NCBI GenBank assembly: GCA_017477505.1
Contig: JAFUVQ010000037.1
Location: 17,412-81,411, forward strand
DNA: 64,000 bases
Reading direction: 5' to 3'
Origin: Eubacterium sp.
GTDB lineage: Bacteria; Bacillota; Clostridia; Lachnospirales; Lachnospiraceae
Numbering within the stretch: position 1 is the first letter of the stretch; every line of letters begins with the position of its first letter. Made by a program: the position numbers and the translations under genes. The notes under the pieces are model-generated. The model was not told the DNA's origin. It searched no databases and saw only the letters and a list, made by a program, of their open reading frames with translations. Shown here one piece after another: positions 25,511-34,627 of this stretch.

Positions 25511-28500
25511 ATGAAAAAGAAGTTTAGAAATATAATAGTAGCGGCAGTAATAACGGCATTGGCTGTGCCGCTTTCATTTATGAGCCTGAGGACTGTACAG
25601 GCTGAGACTATCTCAGGCGGTGAGAATGATGAACTTGAAGTTGATCCTACAGGTCAGGGAGACGGTTATGCAGCAATCCTTTATGACGGTACCAGCGGAC
25701 TTCCGACTTCGGAGACAAATGCCATAGCTGAGACAGATGAAGGCTTTATATGGGTAGGCGGATACAGCGGACTTCTCAGGTATGATGGACATTCATTTGA
25801 AAGATTTGATTCATCAACCGGAATCTCCAGTGTTGTAAGTCTTTATGTTGATGATGAGAACAGGCTTTGGATAGGTACCAACGAGAATGGCGTTGCCGTA
25901 ATGGAAAACGGTGAGCTTACCTTCTTCAATCAGGTTGAAGGTCTGAAGTCATCGTCAATTCGTTCCATAGTTGAAGATAAGGACGGCAATATCATAATAG
26001 CTACGACCCACGGACTCGCCGAAGTAGATAATGATATGGTCCTTCACGTTGTTGATGCGCCTCAGTTAAATGAGAAGTATATCTGCGAGCTGAGAATAGA
26101 TGATCAGAATATCATCTATGGTGAGACTCTTGACGGCGGTATGTTTACTTATGAAAATGGCAGTGTTACCAGCTATTTCGATGGCAATAAACTTGAGTGC
26201 GGAAGCATAAGAACCATACTTCCCGATACTGATAATCCGGGATATGTTTATCTCGGCTCTGAGGAGTCTTATATTTATTACGGAAGCCTTTCCGGGAATC
26301 TTAAGAATCTAAAAAAGATAGATGTAAGCCCACTTTCCGGTATCAATTCCATAGAGCATATTGCAGGAATACTGTGGATATGCGCTGATAATGGTATAGG
26401 AATGTTAGTCGGGGATGATTTCATCAAGATTGAGAATCTTCCGATGACCCAGTCAATAGATAAGATGATGCCGGATTATGAAGGAAACCTCTGGTTCACA
26501 TCTTCACGCCAGGGTCTCATGAAGATAGTTCCAAACCAGTTCATAGACATCAATCAGAGGTACGGACTTCCGGACATGGTAGTCAATACTACATGCAGAT
26601 ATGGTGATACACTTCTTATCGGTACCGATTCCGGATTGTACAAGATAAATGTAAATGGCAAGAAGGGAGCGTCCAGCCTCCTTATCAAAGAATGCCTTGA
26701 TGAAAATACCAGGCAAATGGTCGGAAACCGTAATACTCTGACAGAATTGTTGGGCGGAATCAGAATCCGTTCCATCATAAAGGACAGTCAGGGCCGGGTA
26801 TGGATCGCAACATTTGGCGATACAGGGCTTCTTAGATATGAAGACGGCAGGCTCCTCTGCTTCAATAAAGAATCAGGGCTTCCTACCAACAGAGTCAGAA
26901 GCGTATACGAGAGAAAAGACGGAAAAATGATGGTTGCCGTCAGCGGAGGCCTTGCGATAATAGATGATGACAAGGTTGAAAAAATATATGACAGTGGCAG
27001 CGGCATAAGTAATCCTGAGATACTTACTCTTGAAGAAGATTCTTCAGGAAAGATGTATGTCGGATCGGACGGTGACGGCATATATATTATTGATGGTGAT
27101 AATGTAACGAATCTTGGCCTTTCATCAGGACTTACTTCTGAGGTTGTCCTCAGGATAAAGAGAGATGACAAGAGAAACCTTTTCTGGGTAATAACCAGTA
27201 ATTCCATCGGTTATCTCAAGGATGACAAATATACTGATTTCCATTTCCCATATTCAAATAATTTTGATCTTTATGAGAATAAAGATGGAGATATGTGGAT
27301 CATAAGCAGTAACGGTATCTATGTAGCGAATGCAGATGATCTTATAAAGGGAGATTATGACTATTCATTCTATGATGCCGACTGCGGACTTCCTACGGTA
27401 GCTACTGCAAATTCCTATAGTGAATATGACAGTGACGGTTCACTCTATGTGTCAGGTTCATCAGGTGTATTCAAGGTAAATATTGATGAGTTTGACGAGA
27501 GTATAAATGAGATCAAACTGGCACTTCCTTTTGTACAGACGGAAGACGGGATATTCTATCCCGATGAAGACGGAGAGATAATCATTTCTGAGTCTACAAA
27601 GGAACTGACGATTTATCCTTATGTCTTTACTTATTCGCTGAAGAATCCCAAGGTATCCTATAAGATGGAGGGATTTGATAAGACAGAGACAACAGTAAGC
27701 AGAAAGAATCTTGAACCTGTGAGATATACAAATCTGGATGGCGGAAGCTACAGATTTGATATGAAGGTCAAAAGTAATATGACTGAAGAGGAGAGAAGTA
27801 TCTCCCTTACGATAGAGAAAAGAATGGCCATATATGAGAATATATGGTTCAAGATATTCCTTATACTTCTTGGTATGGCGATAATTGCCGGAGGTATTAT
27901 CCTTTACTTCAGGAGAAAAGAAGCTGTTCTCATTGAAAAAGAAGAAACCAGCCGGATCTTCATCAGAGAAATGATCGAAGCTTTTGCGAAGGTCATAGAT
28001 ATGAAGGATACATATACTAACGGCCACTCTACCAGAGTTGCCGAGTATACGGCTTTGCTTGCAAAAGAACTGGGTTATGACGATGAGACGGTTGAGAAGT
28101 ATTACAATATAGCACTTCTGCATGATATAGGTAAGATAGGTATACCGGCTGAGGTTCTCAACAAGCCGGGAAAACTTACCGATGAGGAATTCAAGATTAT
28201 CAAGTCTCATTCCGCACAGGGATTCAAGGTTCTTAAGGATATAAGTATCATGCCTGAACTTGCCATAGGAGCAGGAGCTCACCATGAGAGACCGGATGGC
28301 AAGGGCTACCCTAAGGGGCTTTCCGGAGATGAGGTTCCGAGAGTTGCTCAGATTATCGGTGTTGCGGATACTTTTGATGCTATGTACTCAGACAGACCGT
28401 ACCGTAAGAGAATGAACTTTGATAAGGCTGTTTCCATTATTAAGGAAGTATCGGGAACCCAGCTTTATCCTGACGTAGTTGATGCATTTGTAAGGCTTGT

Positions 28501-28573
28501 GGAAAAAGGATATTTCAAGGATCCTAATGATACAGGCGGCGGTACATTTGATGATATTAAGAATATAAAATAG
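25511..28573 (+). CDS. Extracytoplasmic beta-propeller sensor fused to HD-GYP phosphodiesterase
   Basis: A 1020-residue one-protein signalling system. A signal peptide (to about residue 31) leads an extracytoplasmic region with many two-component-regulator-type propeller repeats (for example GFIWVGGYSGLLRYDG and RLWIGTNENGV; about 45-680). A Y_Y_Y-like beta-sandwich (about 690-775), one membrane helix (about 777-800) and a cytoplasmic HD-GYP domain follow. The latter keeps the metal motif HDIGKIGIP (HD near 871), SHSAQG, GAHHERPDGKGYP (GYP near 932) and VADTFDAM, so c-di-GMP hydrolysis is likely. Propellers of this type sense glycans in Bacteroides hybrid sensors; a sugar ligand is plausible here. 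The nucleotide-sugar dehydrogenase gene follows after eight bases. Confidence 0.93.
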   Translation: MKKKFRNIIVAAVITALAVPLSFMSLRTVQAETISGGENDELEVDPTGQGDGYAAILYDGTSGLPTSETNAIAETDEGFIWVGGYSGLLRYDGHSFERFDSSTGISSVVSLYVDDENRLWIGTNENGVAVMENGELTFFNQVEGLKSSSIRSIVEDKDGNIIIATTHGLAEVDNDMVLHVVDAPQLNEKYICELRIDDQNIIYGETLDGGMFTYENGSVTSYFDGNKLECGSIRTILPDTDNPGYVYLGSEESYIYYGSLSGNLKNLKKIDVSPLSGINSIEHIAGILWICADNGIGMLVGDDFIKIENLPMTQSIDKMMPDYEGNLWFTSSRQGLMKIVPNQFIDINQRYGLPDMVVNTTCRYGDTLLIGTDSGLYKINVNGKKGASSLLIKECLDENTRQMVGNRNTLTELLGGIRIRSIIKDSQGRVWIATFGDTGLLRYEDGRLLCFNKESGLPTNRVRSVYERKDGKMMVAVSGGLAIIDDDKVEKIYDSGSGISNPEILTLEEDSSGKMYVGSDGDGIYIIDGDNVTNLGLSSGLTSEVVLRIKRDDKRNLFWVITSNSIGYLKDDKYTDFHFPYSNNFDLYENKDGDMWIISSNGIYVANADDLIKGDYDYSFYDADCGLPTVATANSYSEYDSDGSLYVSGSSGVFKVNIDEFDESINEIKLALPFVQTEDGIFYPDEDGEIIISESTKELTIYPYVFTYSLKNPKVSYKMEGFDKTETTVSRKNLEPVRYTNLDGGSYRFDMKVKSNMTEEERSISLTIEKRMAIYENIWFKIFLILLGMAIIAGGIILYFRRKEAVLIEKEETSRIFIREMIEAFAKVIDMKDTYTNGHSTRVAEYTALLAKELGYDDETVEKYYNIALLHDIGKIGIPAEVLNKPGKLTDEEFKIIKSHSAQGFKVLKDISIMPELAIGAGAHHERPDGKGYPKGLSGDEVPRVAQIIGVADTFDAMYSDRPYRKRMNFDKAVSIIKEVSGTQLYPDVVDAFVRLVEKGYFKDPNDTGGGTFDDIKNIK

Positions 28574-28581
28574 GTTGATAT

Positions 28582-29907
28582 ATGGAACTTGCTCATGAAT
28601 TACAATCAGGGCGTGCAGCTATAGCGGTAGTCGGACTCGGTTATGTGGGGATGCCTATCGCTGTTGCATTTGCTGAAAAAGGTATACGTGTTATAGGATA
28701 TGATCTGAATGAGGAGAAGATTGCGAAGTACAGATCAGGTGTAGATCCCACAGAGGAAGTGGGGGATGAGGCTATCGCCAAAACTTCAGTGGACTTTACT
28801 TCAGATGAGACAAGACTAAAGGAGGCTTCATTTATAATAGTGGCTGTTCCGACTCCTGTAAATCTGGATCATACGCCGGATCTTTCTCCTGTTGAAGGCG
28901 CAAGCCGTATAGTCGGAAGGAATCTTTCTGAAGGGACCATAGTCGTATTTGAGTCCACGGTATATCCGGGGGTGACTGAAGATGTATGTGTTCCGATACT
29001 TGAAAAGGAATCCGGTCTTAAATGCGGAGCTGACTTTAAAGTAGGCTACAGTCCGGAAAGAATCAATCCGGGGGATAAGCAGCACAGACTTTCAAATATC
29101 AGAAAGATCGTGTCAGGTATGGACAGGGAAACCTGTGATGCCGTGAAAGATGTTTATGACATTGTTATTGAGGTGGGGACCTATCCCGTCAGCAGTATAA
29201 AGACGGCCGAAGCCATAAAGGTGGTTGAGAATTCTCAGCGTGATGTCAATATCGCATTCATGAATGAGCTTGCCATGGTTTTTGACCGTATGGGTATAGA
29301 TACAAATGAAGTCGTCGACGGTATGAATACAAAATGGAATGCCCTCGGCTTCAGACCTGGTCTTGTAGGCGGTCACTGCATAGGTGTGGATCCGTATTAT
29401 TTTACGTATGAAGCGGAAAAACTCGGTTATCACAGTCAGATAATTCTCAGTGGAAGAATGATAAATGACGGTATGGGCCGTTTCATAGCCGAGGCTGCTG
29501 TTAAGAAGATGGTGCTGGCGGGAAAGACTGTCAAGGATTCAAAGGTGGTCATCCTCGGCATTACATTTAAAGAAAACTGTCCTGATATAAGAAACAGCAA
29601 AGTAATAGATATTATTGACGGACTTAAGGAATATGGGATTACTCCCGTTGTTACCGATCCTATGGCGGATCCGGCTGATACGGAGAGGGAATACGGTATC
29701 AGACTTGTTCCGTTATCGGAAGTAAAGGATGCCGACTGCATTATATTTGCGGTCATGCATGATGAATTTAGGAGACTCGGTCTCGGTGATATAGAGAAAC
29801 TTTATGTGAATGATATTCCTATGTCAGAGAGAGTTTTGATAGATGTGAAGGGAATCTTCAGTGTTGAGGAACTTGAAGAGTCCGGTATCGCATATTGGAG
29901 ACTATAG
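28582..29907 (+). CDS. Nucleotide-sugar dehydrogenase (UDP-HexNAc dehydrogenase, TviB/WbpA-like)
   Basis: Oxidises the C6 hydroxyl of a UDP-sugar to a carboxylate using two NAD+; cytoplasmic, supplying uronic-acid building blocks. The 441 residues show the NAD fold IAVVGLGYVGMPIAVAF, catalytic GHCIGVDPYYFTYEA (Cys near residue 266), FKENCPDIRNSKV and a C-terminal UDP-binding domain. VDPTEEVGDE and the YYFTYEAEKLGYHSQ stretch are closer to the TviB/WbpA (UDP-GlcNAc or UDP-GalNAc) branch than to UDP-glucose dehydrogenase, though substrate assignment is tentative. It opens the polysaccharide locus. The start codon has only a weak ribosome site. Confidence 0.9.
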   Translation: MELAHELQSGRAAIAVVGLGYVGMPIAVAFAEKGIRVIGYDLNEEKIAKYRSGVDPTEEVGDEAIAKTSVDFTSDETRLKEASFIIVAVPTPVNLDHTPDLSPVEGASRIVGRNLSEGTIVVFESTVYPGVTEDVCVPILEKESGLKCGADFKVGYSPERINPGDKQHRLSNIRKIVSGMDRETCDAVKDVYDIVIEVGTYPVSSIKTAEAIKVVENSQRDVNIAFMNELAMVFDRMGIDTNEVVDGMNTKWNALGFRPGLVGGHCIGVDPYYFTYEAEKLGYHSQIILSGRMINDGMGRFIAEAAVKKMVLAGKTVKDSKVVILGITFKENCPDIRNSKVIDIIDGLKEYGITPVVTDPMADPADTEREYGIRLVPLSEVKDADCIIFAVMHDEFRRLGLGDIEKLYVNDIPMSERVLIDVKGIFSVEELEESGIAYWRL

Positions 29908-29912
29908 ATCAT

Positions 29913-31733
29913 ATGCTGAACTATGGTATTATTCAGATAGTCATATGGAATTTAATAATGCTGCTGCTGGTATCACTTCTGATCATATTCAGAGTTAAGG
30001 AGAAGGAGACTCCTCTGACTGTGGTGAGAATACTGGCGGTGGCTTTTTCTGCACCTCTGTTAACGGCATTGCTGGAGGTGATCCTGAGAGGCAGTATTAA
30101 GGATACCCTTACATGGATAGCTGAAAGAACGATATTTTTCCGTATCGATTCAGCTGTTGTCATGATAATACTGCTTCTTTTTTATTTTCTCACTGACAGC
30201 GCAGGGGTGGCATATATTATTTCCGGAGTTATAACGTTGTTCCTTACTCTTGTAGAGGTCAATTATTATAATATCCGCGGAGATGCGTTCAGATTATCGG
30301 AATTTGCCGTGGCCGGTGAAGCAGGCTCGGTTATTTCGGGATACAGGATAAGCATACCGTTTCTGACGCTCCTCTTTGTTGTTGCAGCGGTAATACTTAC
30401 TGCGGCCCTGGGATTTAAAAGGGATAAGCTTCGTTTCTTTATACGTATACCGGCTTTTATAATTCTTTTGGCCTGCCTTATCTTAATAAATACACATATT
30501 TCAGATATAATACTCCATTATGGCGGCTTTGCCACTGTTACCATAGCAAAAAGCTTCTATGACAAGCATGGCTATGCCATAGGCCTTATGGCGACCGAAC
30601 CAAGAAAGATGAAGAAACCGGAAGGGTATTCTGAGACCAGGGTAAATGAGATAAAAGCCAAGATAAAAGAAACCAGTGATGAAGGAAATTATCCGAATAT
30701 CATTTTCATTCAGAATGAATCTTTCTATGATACAAAGTATTTCGGGGATTTTCAGGCTTCCGGGGATCCTATTGAAGGGCTTTACAGTCTTCAGGAAGAG
30801 TGCATAGGAGGAGAGTTTGTATCTCCTACCGCAGGCGGCGGAACCTGCAATGCGGAATATGAAGCTATTACCGGTTATCCATATGCCAATACGGGCGGTA
30901 CACCTTATACTGAGTTGATAAGACCCGGGACAAAGTCGGTGGCATCCATCCTTGGTGACAGAGGCTATGAGACAGTAGCACTTCATCCGAATACCGGAAA
31001 GTTCTACAACAGAGAAAAGGTCTATAAAAATCTGGGATTTGAAAGGACTGTTTTCCTTGATGATATGAACTATACCGAGGAAGATATGATACATGGCTGG
31101 ATGGATGACAGGGCGGCAATGAGAAATCTTATCTCGGATTACGAGAACCGTGATACATCGAAGCCTTATTTCGCTTTTCTCGTTACGGTTCAGAATCACG
31201 GGGGATATGACTTCCCGTATGATGAAGGCGGAATAACCGCTAAAGACAGACAGATAACAACATTTCTGAATATGGAGAAGAATTCCGTCCGGGCACTCGA
31301 AGAACTAACGGATTATTTCAGGGAACAGGAAAATACAATAATAGTTTTCTGGGGGGATCACTGCCCGAGCTATCATTATTTCGGTGTTGAAATGGATGAC
31401 AGCAGGACTGAGGTATGGGCTGATCTTCACAAGACACCGCTCCTTATCTGGAATAATTACGGACTTCCGAAGGATGATCTCGGAGATTTTGCCGCATACA
31501 GAGTTCCCGGATATGTTATGGGACTTGCCGGTATACATTCCGATCCCTATATGGAATATATGAATGAGAACCCCGTGCCTGATATAACGGGAATGACAGG
31601 CGATATCATAATCCGGGATGACGGAAGTTTTGTGGAAAGAAATGAATGGACTGAAGAGGAGAGGACCTGCCTGGATGATATAAAAGTCATGCAATATGAC
31701 AGATTCTTCGGAAAGGACTATATGGATAAGTAG
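29913..31733 (+). CDS. LTA synthase-like phosphoglycerol transferase
   Basis: A 606-residue membrane enzyme of the alkaline-phosphatase/sulfatase fold. Five N-terminal membrane helices (to about residue 200) precede an extracytoplasmic catalytic domain. NIIFIQNESFYD holds the first metal site. GGGTCNAEYEAITG carries the expected nucleophile Thr311. VTVQNHGGYDFP and FWGDHCPSYH supply further ligands. Family members move glycerol-phosphate or related groups from lipids onto surface polymers. I chose ATG 29913 with GGAGA upstream (29897-29901) rather than an in-frame TTG at 29895, which overlaps the previous gene more. It sits just before the promoter of the first repeat-protein gene. Confidence 0.9.
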   Translation: MLNYGIIQIVIWNLIMLLLVSLLIIFRVKEKETPLTVVRILAVAFSAPLLTALLEVILRGSIKDTLTWIAERTIFFRIDSAVVMIILLLFYFLTDSAGVAYIISGVITLFLTLVEVNYYNIRGDAFRLSEFAVAGEAGSVISGYRISIPFLTLLFVVAAVILTAALGFKRDKLRFFIRIPAFIILLACLILINTHISDIILHYGGFATVTIAKSFYDKHGYAIGLMATEPRKMKKPEGYSETRVNEIKAKIKETSDEGNYPNIIFIQNESFYDTKYFGDFQASGDPIEGLYSLQEECIGGEFVSPTAGGGTCNAEYEAITGYPYANTGGTPYTELIRPGTKSVASILGDRGYETVALHPNTGKFYNREKVYKNLGFERTVFLDDMNYTEEDMIHGWMDDRAAMRNLISDYENRDTSKPYFAFLVTVQNHGGYDFPYDEGGITAKDRQITTFLNMEKNSVRALEELTDYFREQENTIIVFWGDHCPSYHYFGVEMDDSRTEVWADLHKTPLLIWNNYGLPKDDLGDFAAYRVPGYVMGLAGIHSDPYMEYMNENPVPDITGMTGDIIIRDDGSFVERNEWTEEERTCLDDIKVMQYDRFFGKDYMDK

Positions 31734-31749
31734 CGCCGTATGCGAATGC

Positions 31750-31778
31750 TTGAAGCGTTCATATAACTGTGTTATACT
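31750..31778 (+). promoter_or_regulatory. Promoter of the first repeat-protein gene
   Basis: TTGAAG (31750-31755), a 17-base spacer and TATACT (31773-31778), with a TG shortly upstream of the -10. The downstream gene has a near-perfect AAAGGAGGT ribosome site at 31804-31812. Confidence 0.8.
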
Positions 31779-31791
31779 GTTTATAACTGTG
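31762..31791 (+). repeat. Three tandem 10-base repeats across the -10 region, candidate operator
   Basis: TATAACTGTG (31762-31771), TTATACTGTT (31772-31781), TATAACTGTG (31782-31791). The two outer copies are identical and exactly two helical turns apart; the middle, divergent copy contains the -10 hexamer. The placement suggests a regulator binding one DNA face over the promoter. Confidence 0.55.
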
Positions 31792-31816
31792 CGAACTGAT
31801 TTTAAAGGAGGTTCTG

Positions 31817-34564
31817 ATGAATAAAAGAAAGAAACTGTGGCTTACAGCATTTACTGCAATGTCCATGGGTATGCTGATTCTTGCACCTAAAGGAGAGGCG
31901 TTTGCGGCAGAGGATGCTACACCATCCGATGCGGATATTATTTATGAGAATATTGCAGCTGAGCCGGAAAACGGAAACAATCTGACTGAAAATGATATGA
32001 CCGGAAATGATGATACTGAAGTTATTGAAGATACCGGGGTTAATACCGGTGATATCAGTATTTTGGATCCTGAGGCTGTCGTATATGAAGAAGCGGAAGA
32101 TCTGGAGAATATAGCTGAACCCGGAAAGACTTATACAACGGTTCTTGACGGCAAGGATTATTCTGCTGTTTATGACTATTATTATTATCTGAATAAGTAT
32201 CCTGATCTTAAAACTGCTTTTGAAAATAATGAAGCAGGAGCTCTCAGGCATTTTGTTAATTTCGGTATGACAGAAGGCCGCCAGGCATCAGCGGATTTTG
32301 ATCTTAATTCATATAAGAAAGCAAACCTTGACCTTAGAAATGCTTTCGGTATCGACAATGCAAAATACTATATGCATTATATTAATTCAGGTAAGAGAGA
32401 AGGAAGGGCTGCGGTCAATGTCACTGAGAGAGTCGGTTCGGTAACGGCTTATGAGGGTGTTGATTATAAGCCTGTATATAACTTTAATTATTACAGATCA
32501 AAGTATCCTGATATGAAGACGGTGTTTGGTGATGATGATATTCTGACCATACGCCATTTTGTCTTGTTTGGAATGAAGGAAGGAAGACAGGGCAAGGTTA
32601 CATTTGATGTTCAGTCTTATGCATATGCAAATGCAGATCTCAGAAAAGCATATAAAAATGATTATACGAAGTATTATAACCATTATATAAAGTTCGGTTA
32701 TGCCGAAGGAAGAACCAGCCGGGATGTTACTGAGATGCAGAATGCTGCGGTAGTTAAGGATAAGGTCGATTACAGCGCTGTATATGACTATAACTACTAT
32801 ACGAAGAAATATCCGACTGTTAAGGATAAGTACGGTCTTGACGACGAGAAGGTTCTGGATGATTTCGTAAATGAAGGAATTAAGCTCGGAAAGCAGGGTT
32901 CGGAAGATTTTGAGGTTGAATCCTACATTTTCGCCCATGCGGACATCCGCCATATATATAAGAATGCCGTTGAGAAGTATTATTATCATTTTATTAACTT
33001 CGGTAAGAAGGAAGGCAGAGTTGCAACAGGCGTAGACGAGATGAAGAATTATGCGACTGTATATGACGGCATCGATTATGCACCGGTTTATGATTTCAAC
33101 TATTATGCGGAAAGATATCCTGATACGGCTGAGAAGTACGGTTACGATGATGAAGGACTTCTTGATTACTTTGTAAATAAAGGAATATATGCTCTGGACC
33201 GTGCAAGTGAGAATTTCGATCCTTATTCATATGCATTTGCGAATCCTGAACTCAGGGCATATTACAAGAATAATCTTTATAAGTATTATCTCCATTATAT
33301 AAAGATAGGTTCCAAGAAGGGCTATACAGCAAAAGATGTTGGCCATGTCGTAGATGAAGTAAAGGTATATGACGGCGTTAATTACAAAGACGTTTATGAC
33401 TATATCTATTATGTAAGTAAGTATCCGCAGGTTTGGAGACAGTTTTACTTTGATGATGCCGGAGTACTTGAGTATTTCGTAACAACAGGCGTTAAGAAAT
33501 ATCATCAGGCATATGACAGATTCGATATTCTTTCTTATGCTTATGCTCATGCGGACCTCCGCCGTGCATATAAAAATGATATTCTTAAATATGTAACTCA
33601 TTATATCAATTACGGTAAAGCCGAAGGCAGAATTGCAACAGGCGTGACCGATATGAAAAATTGTACTACTGTTATCAATGACGTAGATTACAAGGATGTT
33701 TACGATTATTCCTACTATACAAAGAAGTATGCTGATGTAAAGCAGGCTTACGGCTTTGATGATCAGGCTGTTCTTCTTCATTTCGTTACCTTTGGTATGA
33801 AAGAAGGAAGAAGAGGCTGTAAGGAATTCGATGTTTATTCATATGCTTATGCAAATGTAGACTTAAGACGTGCCTACAAGGATAATATAGCATCATATTA
33901 TACTCATTATATGAGAGACGGCAAGCGTGAAGGCAGAAAAGCCTGGGGTTACTCATATATGAGAAACTTTGAGACAAAATATAAAGATATAGATTATGCG
34001 GCAGTTTATGATTTCAATTATTATTGGAAGAATAATGCACAAGCAAGAAAGGTGACAACCTTTGATGACCTCGCTCTTTTGGAGTATTTTGCAAAGGTTG
34101 ATGTTTATACTGAGACTTATGCCATAGAATGGGATGGTACGCTCAAGGATTATATGGCTACAAAGAACTTCCTTGCAGCATCCACTACAACGGCTCTCAG
34201 AGAAGCGGTAGTAGAGTATGCTATGCAGTTCCTCGGAAAGCCATACGTTCACGGCGGTCACGGTCCTGACGTATTTGACTGTTCAGGATTCACATATTAT
34301 GTATATAAGCATTTTGGTATCTATGCATCACCAAGCTCTGATGAGCAGCAGACACAGGGCGTTGAGATAATAGGAATTGAGAACGCTCTTCCGGGTGACA
34401 TCATATGCAGAGGAACTTATGATCAGGACAGAGCCGGTCATGTGGGACTCTATATAGGAAACGGAAAGATGATACATGCGGCTGACGAGTCGACAGGCGT
34501 TGTTATCGGAGATGCAATAGTAGCCAGCAGAAAGCTCTTTACAATAAGACGTCTGATATACTGA
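31817..34564 (+). CDS. Secreted NlpC/P60 hydrolase with 13 tyrosine-rich repeat units
   Basis: A 915-residue exported protein. Signal peptide to about residue 30 (AFAAED), acidic linker to about 110, then 13 repeat units. Six A-B pairs of about 102 residues are followed by one unpaired A unit. A units follow DYxxVYDxxYYxxKYPD ... HFVNFGMKEGRQG; B units follow FDVxSYxxAxxDLRxAY ... HYIxFGxxEGR, with a linker of about 14 residues. The C-terminal 140 residues are an NlpC/P60 peptidase: GKPYVHGGHG, catalytic Cys in DVFDCSGF, His in AGHVGLYIGNG, and MIHAAD. NlpC/P60 enzymes usually cut peptidoglycan stem peptides. It has its own promoter and very strong ribosome site, and lies at the head of the polysaccharide genes. 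Confidence 0.9.
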   Translation: MNKRKKLWLTAFTAMSMGMLILAPKGEAFAAEDATPSDADIIYENIAAEPENGNNLTENDMTGNDDTEVIEDTGVNTGDISILDPEAVVYEEAEDLENIAEPGKTYTTVLDGKDYSAVYDYYYYLNKYPDLKTAFENNEAGALRHFVNFGMTEGRQASADFDLNSYKKANLDLRNAFGIDNAKYYMHYINSGKREGRAAVNVTERVGSVTAYEGVDYKPVYNFNYYRSKYPDMKTVFGDDDILTIRHFVLFGMKEGRQGKVTFDVQSYAYANADLRKAYKNDYTKYYNHYIKFGYAEGRTSRDVTEMQNAAVVKDKVDYSAVYDYNYYTKKYPTVKDKYGLDDEKVLDDFVNEGIKLGKQGSEDFEVESYIFAHADIRHIYKNAVEKYYYHFINFGKKEGRVATGVDEMKNYATVYDGIDYAPVYDFNYYAERYPDTAEKYGYDDEGLLDYFVNKGIYALDRASENFDPYSYAFANPELRAYYKNNLYKYYLHYIKIGSKKGYTAKDVGHVVDEVKVYDGVNYKDVYDYIYYVSKYPQVWRQFYFDDAGVLEYFVTTGVKKYHQAYDRFDILSYAYAHADLRRAYKNDILKYVTHYINYGKAEGRIATGVTDMKNCTTVINDVDYKDVYDYSYYTKKYADVKQAYGFDDQAVLLHFVTFGMKEGRRGCKEFDVYSYAYANVDLRRAYKDNIASYYTHYMRDGKREGRKAWGYSYMRNFETKYKDIDYAAVYDFNYYWKNNAQARKVTTFDDLALLEYFAKVDVYTETYAIEWDGTLKDYMATKNFLAASTTTALREAVVEYAMQFLGKPYVHGGHGPDVFDCSGFTYYVYKHFGIYASPSSDEQQTQGVEIIGIENALPGDIICRGTYDQDRAGHVGLYIGNGKMIHAADESTGVVIGDAIVASRKLFTIRRLIY

Positions 34565-34627
34565 TAAAACTTATGACTAAGTGCAGGCTTAAATGATATG
34601 ACATATTCGGATTGAAAGGAATCAGAA

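Noticed and set aside
27461-28285. Open frame of 274 residues on the - strand across the HD-GYP gene
   Set aside because: It is antisense to conserved catalytic motifs and lacks any ribosome site or domain.
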